A stretch of 64,000 nucleotides of DNA from Streptomyces noursei (GCF_001646665.1 NZ_LWBU01000347.1:12530-76529); one strand, 5' to 3'. Counted from the stretch's first letter, positions 51,025-60,192 are shown. Numbers and translations are program-made. Notes: generated by a model not told the origin, from the letters alone.

Positions 51025-52011
51025 CTACTTCTTCGTCAGTTCGGTGACGACGGAGTCGATGTACTGGTTCATCGACTCGGGGCCGCCGAACATCCAGATG
51101 CCGTCGGGCAGGCGGTGGACGTTGCCCTTCTTGACGAACGGCAGCGAGGTCCACACCTTGTCCTTGGCGAGGGCGCCGGTGAACGGGGTGCTGTTCCGGT
51201 CGCCGTCGTTGCCGATGTAGGCGAAGTGCACGTCGGCGCTGAGCTTGGTGAGGCCCTCCACGTCCGTGGTGCCGAGGCCGTACGCCGGGTCGCCCTTGAC
51301 CGTCCAGTCGTTCTTCAGGCCGAGCTTCTCGTTGACCGCGCCGATCAGCGAGCCGCCGGTGAACGGGCGGATCGAGGTCTGGTTGGAGACGAGGTAGCCG
51401 TCGGCGAAGGCGTACTTGGCACCCGCGAGTCCGGCTCCCGCGAGGGCCTTCCTACCTTCCTCGATCTTCGCCTCGAACCGCTTCTTCAGCTCGCCGGCCT
51501 TCTCGGTGGTGCCGGTGGCCCGGGCGAGCAGGTCGAGGTTCTTCGTCATCCGCCCGATCGGGTCGGCCGCGTCGGCCGACTTCACCTCCACCACCGGGGC
51601 GACCTTGCGCAGCTGCTTCACGGCGGCCGGCGGCAGGTCGGTGCTGGCGACGATGAGGTCCGGCTTCAGGGCGGCGATGGTGTCCATGCTCGGCTCGCCG
51701 CGGGTGCCGATGTCCTTGGGCTCGTTCTTCAGCGGGACCGCGCTGTCCCAGGTCTTGTAGCCCTTGACGTCGGCGACGCCGACCGGGTCCACGCCCAGCG
51801 AGATCAGCAGCTCGACCTCGTGCCACTCGGTCCCGACGACCTTCTTGGCGGGGCCGTCGAGTTCGACCTTCTGCCCGGAGGCGTCGGTGAGCGTGATGCG
51901 CTCGGCGGTCTTCTCGGTCTTGCCGTCGGCGGCGGGCTCGGTGGTCCCGCAGGCGGTCAGGGTGAGGGCCGCCGTGGTGAGGACCGCGGCGGTGACCAGG
52001 TGTCGTCTCAT
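51025..52011 (-). CDS. Iron-siderophore-binding lipoprotein
   Basis: 328 residues. The signal peptide ends in lipobox LTAC, followed by a periplasmic-binding-protein fold of the FecB/FhuD class (ALKPDLIVASTDLPPAAVKQ, KVAPVVEV, DVHFAYIGNDGDRN). It delivers a ferric siderophore to the permease at 48940. The ATG overlaps the ATPase stop (ATGA). Confidence 0.93.
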   Translation of the reverse strand: MRRHLVTAAVLTTAALTLTACGTTEPAADGKTEKTAERITLTDASGQKVELDGPAKKVVGTEWHEVELLISLGVDPVGVADVKGYKTWDSAVPLKNEPKDIGTRGEPSMDTIAALKPDLIVASTDLPPAAVKQLRKVAPVVEVKSADAADPIGRMTKNLDLLARATGTTEKAGELKKRFEAKIEEGRKALAGAGLAGAKYAFADGYLVSNQTSIRPFTGGSLIGAVNEKLGLKNDWTVKGDPAYGLGTTDVEGLTKLSADVHFAYIGNDGDRNSTPFTGALAKDKVWTSLPFVKKGNVHRLPDGIWMFGGPESMNQYIDSVVTELTKK

Positions 52012-52868
52012 GAGGGGGTGCTGAGCCTTTCGCTTCGCGAGTGGTGCCGGCCGATGGCCCGGGTGCGCAGCCGGCCGGTGAGGGGGTCGGTGTCGACGTC
52101 GATGCGGATGCCGTACGTCTCGGTCAGCCGTGGCGCCGTCAGGACGTCCTCGGGTCTGCCGTCGGCGACGATCCGTCCCTGCTGGAGCAGGGCGATCCGG
52201 TCGGCGACGGCCGCGGCCTGGTCGAGGTCGTGCAGGACGACGCCGACGGCGATGCCGTGCTGGTCCGCCAGGTCGCGCATGAGGTCGAGCAGTTCGACCT
52301 GGTAGCGCAGGTCGAGGTAGGTGGTGGGCTCGTCGAGGAGCAGTACTCCCGTCTCCTGCGCGAGGCAGCCCGCGAGCCACACCCGCTGGAGCTGTCCGCC
52401 CGACAGGTGCTCGGCCCCGCGTTCGGCGAACTCCGCGACGCCCGTGAGCGCGAGCGCACGGTCGACGGCGGCGGCGCCCCCCGGGTCGGTCCTGCCCCAG
52501 CGTCCCCGGTACGGGTAGCGCCCGAACTCGACCACGTCCCGGACGGTCAGCCCGCTGGGCGTGGGCCTGCCCTGCGTCAGCAGCGCCACCATGCGGGCGA
52601 ACTCGCGCGGGCTCAGCGCGAGCCCGTCGGTGTCGCCGTCGATGACGAGCTCCGCGGTCCTGGGCCGCTGCAGGCGCGCGATCGTACGCAGGAGCGTCGA
52701 CTTGCCGCTGCCGTTCGGTCCGACGAGGGCGGTCACCTCGCCGGGCCGCAGCGTCAGCGAGGCGTCGTGGACGACGTCGACGCCGTCGTACGCCACGGTG
52801 ACACCCGTGGCCGACAGTTCATGACCACGGGGGCGTCCGGCCGCGGAGGTCTCTTCACCAACATGCAC
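52008..52868 (-). CDS. Iron-siderophore ABC transporter ATPase (FecE/FepC type)
   Basis: 286 residues. Walker A GPNGSGKST, signature HLSGGQLQRVWLA, Walker B VLLLDEPTTYLD and the switch histidine in VLHDLDQ are all present. It is the first gene of the ATPase-lipoprotein-permease operon, directly behind an iron box. Confidence 0.95.
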   Translation of the reverse strand: MHVGEETSAAGRPRGHELSATGVTVAYDGVDVVHDASLTLRPGEVTALVGPNGSGKSTLLRTIARLQRPRTAELVIDGDTDGLALSPREFARMVALLTQGRPTPSGLTVRDVVEFGRYPYRGRWGRTDPGGAAAVDRALALTGVAEFAERGAEHLSGGQLQRVWLAGCLAQETGVLLLDEPTTYLDLRYQVELLDLMRDLADQHGIAVGVVLHDLDQAAAVADRIALLQQGRIVADGRPEDVLTAPRLTETYGIRIDVDTDPLTGRLRTRAIGRHHSRSERLSTPS

Positions 52869-52872
52869 GCCG

Positions 52873-52891
52873 TGAGGTTAGCCTACCCTTA
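52873..52891 (-). promoter_or_regulatory. Iron box (DmdR/IdeR operator)
   Basis: The minus-strand 19-mer TAAGGGTAGGCTAACCTCA matches 16 of 19 bases of the consensus TTAGGTTAGGCTAACCTAA. It lies four bases upstream of the ATPase start codon, so iron-loaded repressor would block transcription of the uptake operon. Confidence 0.8.
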
Positions 52892-53037
52892 GTTGAAAGT
52901 GAAAGGGCGGAGCCACCGCACCGAGACAAGGCTGAAATAAGCCAAGCTCGGACCACATCGCGCCGACATAGGCCCTCATCCGCCCGTGAGAGGCGTGACT
53001 TCGTGCCGGGTGGCGGCTCTCCTCCGCCGGGCAGGCC

Positions 53038-56000
53038 CTACCGGGTGGCCGCACACGGCGGGTCGTAGGGCAGGGGGACGACGTACCGGCTCCATTGCTG
53101 CCGGGTCAGGGCGCCGGAGCTCCCGGCGCAGATGCGGCTGATGGCGGACTCGACGTCCAGGTCCCAGAGCGTGGCCACGCCGTCGTCGGTGGTGGCGGCC
53201 AGGGTACGGCTGTCCGGGCTGAACGCCAGGACGGCGACGAATCCGGTCTCCACGGTCAGCGGCCCGCCGATGGCGGTGGGGTGGTCGGGATCGGAGACGT
53301 CCCACAGGTGGATGGTGCCGCTGTCGGTGTGGCCGGCCGCCGCGAGGGTGCGCCCGTCCGGGCTGAAGGCCACCGACCACAGGCTGCCCCCGGGTACGGT
53401 CAGGGGGCTGCCCCTGCGCGAGAGGCGGTGGGGGTCGGTGGCATCCCACAGGGTGACGGTGCCGCGACTGTTCCCGGTGGCGAGGGTGCGGCCGTCCGGA
53501 CTGAACGCCACCCAGGTGCTGGTGGCGGTCGGCTGGTCGATCGGCTGCCCGATGCGGACCCCGGGGGCCGTCGTACTCCACAGTCCGACGGTGCCGTTGC
53601 TGCCGTCGCCGCCGGCCGCCAGCATCGTGCCGTCGCGGCTGAACGCCAGGGACATGACGGACGACGTACGGGAATTGGAGATGCCGGCCCGGGAGACGGG
53701 GTGTGCGGGGTCACTGACGTCCCAGAGGGCGATGCTGCCGGACCTGTGGTCGCCGGCCGCGGCCAGGGTGTTGCCGTCGGGGCTGAACGCCAGCGAGAAG
53801 ATGAGCCCGTCCGCCCCGGTGAGGGTCTCACGGAGGCGAACGGGATGGCTGATATCGGTAACGTTCCACAAGGTGACCGTGCCGCCGCTGTCGCCCGCGG
53901 CCAGGGTGCGGCCGTCCGGGCTGAACGCCACGGCGTCGACCGGGTCGTCGGGGCCGGTGAGCGGATCGCCGCGGGGAACGGGGTGGTTGGGGTCGGTGGT
54001 GTCCCACAGCGAGACGGTGTTGTTCTGGTTCCCAGCGGCCAGGGTCCGCCCGTCCGGGCTGAACGCCACGGATGCCACGTTCCCGCCGGCGCCGACGATC
54101 CGGGTCGGCGGCAGATTCCACAGATCGACGTTGCCGTCGTGGTTCCCGGCGGCGAGGGTGCGGCTGTCCGGGCTGAACACCACGTCGGTCACCGCGTCGC
54201 CGGGACCGGTCAGCGGCCGGCCCAGAAGGCCGATGGCCTTGGGGTGGGTGACGTTGTACAGATGGATGGTGTGGTCGGCGCTGCCGGCCGCCAGCGTGTG
54301 ACCGTCGGGGCTGAACGCCACCGACGTGACGGACTGGGTGGGACCCGTCAGCGGCTTGCCCAGAGGGGCGGGGCGGCCGGGATCGGCGACCTTCCACAGG
54401 TGGACCCTGCCGGGGTTGGACCCGGCGGCCAGGGTGCCGCCGTCCGGGCTGAACGCCACGGACTTGACGTGGTGCCCGGCCTTGACGGAACGGCCCCGGC
54501 CGGGGCGGGCCGGGTCGGTGGTGTTCCACAGGCTGATGGTGCCGGCCTCGTCGTCGCACGCGGCGGCCAGGGTACGCCCGGTGGGGCTGAACGCGATGCG
54601 ACCGGAGAAGACTCCGGGGCAGCCGAGGTTCAGGGGCGGTTCCGCGGGGTCGACGTCGTCGGGGCGGGTGACGTTCCACAGGCTGACGAGTCCGGCGTGC
54701 CATCCGGCGGCCAGGGTGCGGCCGTCGGGACTGAACGCCAGCGATTCGACGGCCGTCGCGGCGTCGAAACCCCGAATGGCGGGAGCCTTCGGCCGGCCGA
54801 GCGGGACCGGGTGACTGGGGCTGGTCAGGCCCCACAGGTCGACGAATCCGCCGGAACCACCGTCCCCCTTGTCGCTCAAGTGGCCCCCGACGGCCAGCAC
54901 CCGGCCGTCCGGGCTGAACGCGAGCGACCGGATCGACGCCACGGAACGGCTCACGGAAATGGGCCGGCCCAGCTCCACCGGACGGCCGGGATCGGAGACG
55001 TCCCACAACCGGACGGTGTTCTGGCGGTAATGCCCGGCCGCCAGCATGTGCCCGTCGGGGCTGTAGGCCACGGTGTTCACCGCGCCCTGCGGGCCGGGCA
55101 GCCGGGTGGCCAGCGGTGTGTTCTCGGTGCTGATGAGCCGGGACGCCGCCTCCGCGGTCGGGTCCATGCGATAGGCGGTCAGCGCGAGTTGGGCGGACAG
55201 CGAAGGATCGGTCGGCGCCAGCTGCACGGACGCGGACGTGACGGCGGCGTTGACGGCCTGGTCGCGGGCGCGCAGGGCCCGGGACTCCTGCCGGAAGGCG
55301 AACACCGCGGTCAGCGAGGCGATCACGGCCAGGGCGGTGATGGTGGCGACCGCGGCGCGCCGGAGCCATTGCCCGCGCCGCTGGTGGTGGCGGGCGGCTG
55401 CCAGGAACGCCCGGGCGGCGGCGCTGAGTTCCGGCCCGTGCGTCCCGGCCCAGGCGAGTGCGGCCTCCAGGCGGTTGCCGCGGTACAGCGCGGCCGCCTC
55501 CCGGCCGGCCCGTTCCCAGTGCGTGGCCGCCTCTTCGAGATCCTGCCGTACGAGGTTCCCGCTGCGGTCGTGCTCGATCCAGCCCCGCAGCCGGGGCCAG
55601 GCGCGGATGAGCACCTCATGCGTCATCACGACCGTGTCCTGGTCCCGGGTGAGCAGCCGGCCGCGGGTGAAGTCGTCCAGGACCCTGACGGCCGCTTCCC
55701 GGTCCGGCGCGTGACGCAGCAGCTCGTCGTACCGGACGCGCCGGCGGCTGTCGTCGGCGTCGCGCCCCACGATGACGAGCCGCAGGAACACCCACCGCGC
55801 GGCCTCCTGGCAGGGCGGCGGCAGGATGTCGTAGAGCCTGTTCGCCGTGGTGGCGATGGCGCCCTGGATGCCGCCGGTGACGCGGTAGCCGTCCACGGTG
55901 AGCGTGTGCCCGTGCCGCTGCTGCCAGGTGGCCCGCAGGGCGTGCGCGAGCAGCGGGAGCCGGCCCGTGGTGCTGGTGCCGACCGGTCCGCCGACCGCCC

Positions 56001-56910
56001 CCAGGTCCGCCAGCAGCACCTCGACCAGGCCGTCCTCGACGTCGAGGCCCACGCTGCCGGCCGGGCGGCGGATCGCGTCCTTGAGTTCGTCCTCCGTCAT
56101 CGGTTCCAGCAGGACCGGTCCGGCCCGCAGTGCCGCCCGGAGCTGCGGATGGGCCGTGCACGCGGCGTAGAAGTCCGCGCGCACCCCCAGCACCACGACC
56201 GCACCGCCCGTGGGCCGGGCCAAGCGGTCGAGCACGTCGATGAGCCACTGCCGGTCGGTCTCGTCGCCGCAGGCCGTGAAGATCTCCTCGAACTGGTCGA
56301 CCACGACGACCAGTCCCGCGGGCGGGGCGTCCCCGGTGGGCGCCGGGTCGCCGGCCCCGGTGATCTCGCGCAGTTCGGCGAGGCACCGTGCGGGATCGGC
56401 CCGCCACGCCGCCGCCGTGCTCCGGGCGGCCCCGGCGTCGAGCCCGGCGGCGGTGGCCAGCGCGAGGGCCGGGGACGCCGTCGGGGTCAGCAGCAGCCGC
56501 GGCCACGTGCTCGAACCCGCCACCGGAAACCGGCCGTCGTCCAGGGCCGGCAGCACCCCGGCCGCGAGCAGGGACGACTTCCCGGCCCCCGAGGGGCCGA
56601 TCAGCACCAGCGGGCCCCCTTCACGCATCCGGGCGTCCATCCGCTCGCACACGAGGTGGACCATGCGCTCACGGCCGTGGAACCACTGCTTGTGCTGCGC
56701 GCCGAACGGGGCCAGGCCCGGGTACGGGCACAGCACCCGGTCGGCTCCGGGGCCGGGCACGGTTCTTCGCCCCTCGGCGCCGTAGCGGACGTGGAGGTCT
56801 CGGCCGGCCTGGAAGACGCTGCCGCCGCCGGTCGCGCTCGCCTCCTGCCGTTTCGGCTGCCAGAGGGGCGGCCCGTCGGGGGACGGGGCGCCGGTGCCGC
56901 GTTCCGTCAC
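53038..56910 (-). CDS. STAND NTPase (nSTAND1) with membrane segment and 14 WD40 repeats
   Basis: 1290 residues. Residues 27-41 carry a short motif (TGGGSVFQAGRDLHV) shared with two neighbours. The nSTAND NTPase follows: CPYPGLAPFGAQHKQWFHGR at 61-80, Walker A GPSGAGKSS (105-113) and Walker B VVVVDQFEEIF (201-211), with winged-helix-like text to about 515. One transmembrane segment lies at about 519-539. The rest is WD40: I count 14 FSPDGRTLAAG-like units, enough for two seven-bladed propellers. Such proteins act as NLR-like receptors in bacterial conflict systems. The GTG overlaps the preceding stop (GTGA). Confidence 0.9.
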   Translation of the reverse strand: MTERGTGAPSPDGPPLWQPKRQEASATGGGSVFQAGRDLHVRYGAEGRRTVPGPGADRVLCPYPGLAPFGAQHKQWFHGRERMVHLVCERMDARMREGGPLVLIGPSGAGKSSLLAAGVLPALDDGRFPVAGSSTWPRLLLTPTASPALALATAAGLDAGAARSTAAAWRADPARCLAELREITGAGDPAPTGDAPPAGLVVVVDQFEEIFTACGDETDRQWLIDVLDRLARPTGGAVVVLGVRADFYAACTAHPQLRAALRAGPVLLEPMTEDELKDAIRRPAGSVGLDVEDGLVEVLLADLGAVGGPVGTSTTGRLPLLAHALRATWQQRHGHTLTVDGYRVTGGIQGAIATTANRLYDILPPPCQEAARWVFLRLVIVGRDADDSRRRVRYDELLRHAPDREAAVRVLDDFTRGRLLTRDQDTVVMTHEVLIRAWPRLRGWIEHDRSGNLVRQDLEEAATHWERAGREAAALYRGNRLEAALAWAGTHGPELSAAARAFLAAARHHQRRGQWLRRAAVATITALAVIASLTAVFAFRQESRALRARDQAVNAAVTSASVQLAPTDPSLSAQLALTAYRMDPTAEAASRLISTENTPLATRLPGPQGAVNTVAYSPDGHMLAAGHYRQNTVRLWDVSDPGRPVELGRPISVSRSVASIRSLAFSPDGRVLAVGGHLSDKGDGGSGGFVDLWGLTSPSHPVPLGRPKAPAIRGFDAATAVESLAFSPDGRTLAAGWHAGLVSLWNVTRPDDVDPAEPPLNLGCPGVFSGRIAFSPTGRTLAAACDDEAGTISLWNTTDPARPGRGRSVKAGHHVKSVAFSPDGGTLAAGSNPGRVHLWKVADPGRPAPLGKPLTGPTQSVTSVAFSPDGHTLAAGSADHTIHLYNVTHPKAIGLLGRPLTGPGDAVTDVVFSPDSRTLAAGNHDGNVDLWNLPPTRIVGAGGNVASVAFSPDGRTLAAGNQNNTVSLWDTTDPNHPVPRGDPLTGPDDPVDAVAFSPDGRTLAAGDSGGTVTLWNVTDISHPVRLRETLTGADGLIFSLAFSPDGNTLAAAGDHRSGSIALWDVSDPAHPVSRAGISNSRTSSVMSLAFSRDGTMLAAGGDGSNGTVGLWSTTAPGVRIGQPIDQPTATSTWVAFSPDGRTLATGNSRGTVTLWDATDPHRLSRRGSPLTVPGGSLWSVAFSPDGRTLAAAGHTDSGTIHLWDVSDPDHPTAIGGPLTVETGFVAVLAFSPDSRTLAATTDDGVATLWDLDVESAISRICAGSSGALTRQQWSRYVVPLPYDPPCAATR

Positions 56911-57338
56911 GCCTGTCCGCCTCTGGTGACGGTCATGTCCCGGCCCGCCAGGTAGGCGTCGCCGCCGGAGACATGTGCCTCCATCGTCATCGAGCCCGTG
57001 ATCAGCTGTTCCGGGGCTCCGGCGGAGCGCGGTTCCCCGCCGAGCAGCGCGCGCAGCTCCTCGACGGCGTCCGGCCGCGTGGCCATGAGCCGGACGATGC
57101 GGGCCTGCCACTCGGCGACCAGCATCCCTTGGAGCTCCTGCCCGTCACCGGTCCGCCGTGCCCGGAGCAACTCGCCCCGTGCTTCGCCGAGTTCCTCCTC
57201 GACGCGCTCCGGGTGCGCGGACCGCCACAGTGACAGGACCGAGGACTTGACCGCGGCCCAGCCGTCCGTCGCCAGCAGATCGATCAGACGCGCCGCTGCC
57301 ACCGATGCCAGGCCGGCGAGTTCCACACTCGTCTCCAT
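56907..57338 (-). CDS. Small helical protein with C-terminal GG..Y.AGRD motif, putative adaptor or effector
   Basis: 143 residues. The first 110 or so are predicted mainly helical (VELAGLASVAAARLIDLLAT, ERVEEELGEARGELLRARR) with a hydrophobic N-terminal helix. The C-terminus AHVSGGDAYLAGRDMTV (121-137) matches the motif in the TIR protein and in the STAND N-terminus. The layout recalls bacterial NLR partners that have a helical domain plus a C-terminal amyloid-signalling motif; that is an analogy, not a domain match. GGGGAG precedes the ATG. Confidence 0.65.
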   Translation of the reverse strand: METSVELAGLASVAAARLIDLLATDGWAAVKSSVLSLWRSAHPERVEEELGEARGELLRARRTGDGQELQGMLVAEWQARIVRLMATRPDAVEELRALLGGEPRSAGAPEQLITGSMTMEAHVSGGDAYLAGRDMTVTRGGQA

Positions 57339-57353
57339 GCTTCTCCCCGTTCC

Positions 57354-59579
57354 TTACCGTGCGTGGGCCGCGATCGCGGTCATCGTCAGGTGGGAGGCGA
57401 CGAACACGCGGTCGCCGCCCACCGTCCACAGGAACCCCACGTCCGGCTGCCCGGGGTCGCTGTATCTCCACCGGGCCCTGCCGGTGGCCGCGTCGATGGC
57501 CCACAGCGTCTTGGCGCTGTCGGTGGCGAAGACGGTGTCGGCCGAACACTGCGCGCTCTTGCCGGAGATCCTGAGGGAGGCGTTGAACATGTTGGAACCG
57601 CCCGTCTCGCTCGCCCCGTCGAGCCTCGCGACCCATCGGGGCGTACCGTCGGCGGTGGCCAGGGCGGCCAGGTCGCTGCCGACGGGTACGTAGACGGTCG
57701 CACCGTCGAGGCCGGCGAACGGGGCGCCGATCCGGACCCGGTCCCCGCTCCTCGACTCGAAGCGCTGATGCCACTTCTCGCTGCCCGTGGCCGCGTCGAC
57801 GGCGAACAGCGTGTCGCCGTCGCCGCCGGCGAACAGGAACAGCCCGGCGGCGTAGCACGTCAGCGGCCAGCCGGTGGTGAAGTAGAACCCGCCGTACGGG
57901 ACGGACACCTTCCAGCCGCGGGCGCCTCTCCTTCCGGCGTCGATCATCTGGACGCGGCCGGGCCTGCTCGCCGGTACGGCCGAGGTGGCCAGCAGGCGAG
58001 ACCCGGTGGGTGGCACCAGCACGTTGTTGATGTCGGTGCCCTTGACCCGCCACAGTCCCTTGCCGGTCGCGGCGCTGAACGCACGGATGTAACCGGTGGT
58101 CGGGGACGTGGACGAGTACGACCCGTCCAACACGCCCATCGTCCCGCACACGTACACCGTGTTCCCCGCGACGGCCACATAGGTGCTCCGGTACATCGCG
58201 GTGGGCTTGCCCCCGCCGGATTCGACCTCGGCCATCCTGGTCGCCCACTTCGCCTTCCCACTGGCGGCGTCGAACGCCGCCAGCAGGCCCGACTGATCGG
58301 GGGTGTCGCAGAGCAGGTAGAACACTCCGTCCGCGTACGCCGTCGGGTACTTGAAGCTGGTCGTGCCGTATTCGTTGACCGTGTTGAGCCCGGGGAACCT
58401 GGATTTCCCGGTCGCGGCGTCCAGGAAGGACGTGGCGGTGTCCGTGACCACCATGACCACCGTGCCGGAGGCTTCCAGGCAGGTGGGGGCGTGTTTCCCG
58501 ACGCTCGACCATGCCTTGACGGCGTCGGGTCCGGCCAGCACGAGCGCTTCCGGTCCGTCCGTCGGGGACGGCGACGCGGAGGAGGCCGGGGAGCGCACGC
58601 CCGGCGGAGTGGCCGGCCGTGCGGTGGGTCCGGGCCCGCCGGCCCGGCCGCCGGGTGTCGGCGACGGGTCGCCGGTGAAGGCGAGTGCCGCCGCGGTCCC
58701 GCCGAGTACCGCCGCGCCCCCGGCCAGACCCATGAGCAGCTTCCGGCGGCTGACACCCGCGCCGGCGGCGTGCACCGGCGGCGGGCGTAACACCGTGCCC
58801 CGGCATCCGGCCCCGGCGGACGCCGATCCCAGGGCCGCGGTCGCGGCGGCCATGTCGGCGGTCACCGCCGGCGGCAGCCAACAGCCCGCGGGGGCCGGAA
58901 GGTCCTGACGCCTCAGGTACTCGACGAGTTGCTCGGCGGTGGGACGGTCCGGCGGGTCCGGGTACAGGCAGCCGCCGATCACGTCGCGGAGCGACCCGGG
59001 GAGGGCGCCTGTGTCCGGCTCGCCCCCGGAAGCCGCGTACAGCACGGTCGACCCGAGGTCGAACATGTCGTCCGTCGGTGCGGGCGCCGGACCGCCGGTG
59101 GGTCCCGTGAGTCCCAGGGCGATGACACGGGGCCCGTCCATGGTCAGCATGACCGAGTCCGGGCCCAGCCCGCCGTGGACCCGCCCGGCCGCGTGGAGTG
59201 CGGCCAGCGCCCGGGCGAGGCCGTCGGCGAGCACCCGCAGAGCCGGTTCGGGCAGCGGACCGTGCCGGTCCACCGCCCGCCGGAGCGGCAGTCCGGCGGT
59301 GAACCCGGTCGCCAGCCAGGGAACCGGCGCGTCTGCGTCGGCATCCAGCACCGGTGCGAGGAAGGGACCGGACAGCGTCCGTGCCGCCTCGACGCCGGCC
59401 CGGAACCGGTCCCGGAAGCCCGGCTCCGCGGCGAGTCCGGGTCCCACGACGGTGACCGTGACGAGCAGCCCGTCGTCCGTGCGGGCCCCGAAGACTTCAC
59501 TCCCGCCGACCGTGCTCTGCCTTCCGAGCAGCGTGTAGGGCCCGATCCGATGCGTACCGCCTGCTCCGGGATGATCCAT
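57354..59579 (-). CDS. Pseudokinase fused through a membrane segment to a PQQ-like beta-propeller
   Basis: 741 residues. Residues 10-255 have the Ser/Thr-kinase fold but lack every catalytic element: the VAIK lysine is Thr43 (TVTVV), HRDLKPxN reads HGGLGPDS (135-142), and DFG reads ALG (154-156). A transmembrane segment follows at about 305-330 after SRRK, then a Pro-rich stalk and a PQQ/quinoprotein-type propeller (about 370-741; repeats such as FDAASGKAKWATR, VDAATGSEKWHQR and IDAATGRARWRYS). I infer a sensor or scaffold, with the propeller outside and the dead kinase inside. AGGGG precedes the ATG. It lacks the shared short motif. Confidence 0.82.
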   Translation of the reverse strand: MDHPGAGGTHRIGPYTLLGRQSTVGGSEVFGARTDDGLLVTVTVVGPGLAAEPGFRDRFRAGVEAARTLSGPFLAPVLDADADAPVPWLATGFTAGLPLRRAVDRHGPLPEPALRVLADGLARALAALHAAGRVHGGLGPDSVMLTMDGPRVIALGLTGPTGGPAPAPTDDMFDLGSTVLYAASGGEPDTGALPGSLRDVIGGCLYPDPPDRPTAEQLVEYLRRQDLPAPAGCWLPPAVTADMAAATAALGSASAGAGCRGTVLRPPPVHAAGAGVSRRKLLMGLAGGAAVLGGTAAALAFTGDPSPTPGGRAGGPGPTARPATPPGVRSPASSASPSPTDGPEALVLAGPDAVKAWSSVGKHAPTCLEASGTVVMVVTDTATSFLDAATGKSRFPGLNTVNEYGTTSFKYPTAYADGVFYLLCDTPDQSGLLAAFDAASGKAKWATRMAEVESGGGKPTAMYRSTYVAVAGNTVYVCGTMGVLDGSYSSTSPTTGYIRAFSAATGKGLWRVKGTDINNVLVPPTGSRLLATSAVPASRPGRVQMIDAGRRGARGWKVSVPYGGFYFTTGWPLTCYAAGLFLFAGGDGDTLFAVDAATGSEKWHQRFESRSGDRVRIGAPFAGLDGATVYVPVGSDLAALATADGTPRWVARLDGASETGGSNMFNASLRISGKSAQCSADTVFATDSAKTLWAIDAATGRARWRYSDPGQPDVGFLWTVGGDRVFVASHLTMTAIAAHAR

Positions 59580-59589
59580 CGTCCGCCCC

Positions 59590-60192
59590 TCACGCCAGCC
59601 TGATCGTCTGGTCCCGGGCCGCCTGGTAGGCGCTGCCCCCGCCGGACACATGGGCCGTCATGGTCGTCGGCGGCACGGCATCCGCGGCCGGCGCCGTGCC
59701 GTGCCCGGGTTCGACGGGCGCACCGGCACCGGGCAGCAGAGTGGTCACCGCGTCGACCAAGTGCGCGAGCCCGTCCGGCAGATGGGTTTCCGGGACGCGG
59801 AGGAACTGAAGGCCCGCCAGCTCCGCGATCTCGGCCGGCAGCGCGGAGGCGTCCGGCAGCATCGTCGCGTCCCCCAGGAGGACCGGGACGACGCGGTTTC
59901 CCGCCCGCAGAGCCGTCGCGATCTCCACGCGGACCCAGTCGTGATCCCGGTCAAGGAGCCGCCCGCCGTCCTCGCCCCGGGCGTCGAGCCAGCCCGGCCC
60001 GATCAGTACGCACATGAGCTCGCACTCGGCGGCCTGCCGCCGCAGGATCCCGGCGAAATCGGCCCCGGGCGGAATCGACCGGCCCGACTTGAAGACCTCG
60101 TCGGCACCCAGGCGGTCGGACAGCGCGCGGTAGACGCGGTCTCGCATCCACCGGGAGTCCGGTTTGCGGAAGCTGAGGAAGATACGCGGCAC
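59590..60192 (-). CDS. TIR-domain protein with C-terminal GG..Y.AARD motif, putative NADase effector
   Basis: 200 residues. The TIR domain spans about 1-155: RIFLSFRKPDSRWMRDRVYR (box 1), EVFKSGRSIPPGADF, CELMCVLIGPGWLD and DWVRVEIATALRAG, where Glu90 is the likely catalytic glutamate of TIR NADases. A linker leads to the C-terminal motif AHVSGGGSAYQAARDQTI (180-197). Bacterial TIR proteins often deplete NAD when activated by a receptor. The GTG start has AGGGGG upstream. It is the first gene of the cassette, 10 bases before the pseudokinase gene. Confidence 0.82.
   Translation of the reverse strand: MPRIFLSFRKPDSRWMRDRVYRALSDRLGADEVFKSGRSIPPGADFAGILRRQAAECELMCVLIGPGWLDARGEDGGRLLDRDHDWVRVEIATALRAGNRVVPVLLGDATMLPDASALPAEIAELAGLQFLRVPETHLPDGLAHLVDAVTTLLPGAGAPVEPGHGTAPAADAVPPTTMTAHVSGGGSAYQAARDQTIRLA

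Noticed and set aside
48964..52305. 1113-codon plus-strand frame opposite the iron-uptake operon
   Set aside because: It is antisense to three clear genes, with Gly/Glu/Asp/Val-rich composition typical of a frame shadow and no domain.
53100..55080. Regularly spaced DNA repeats that could suggest a repeat array
   Set aside because: The spacing follows the WD40 blade length and the repeats are coding. There are no CRISPR-like identical repeats with unique spacers and no cas genes.
53095..56955. 1286-codon plus-strand frame opposite the STAND gene
   Set aside because: It mirrors the WD40 repeats on the other strand. The repeats it shows are those of the real gene.
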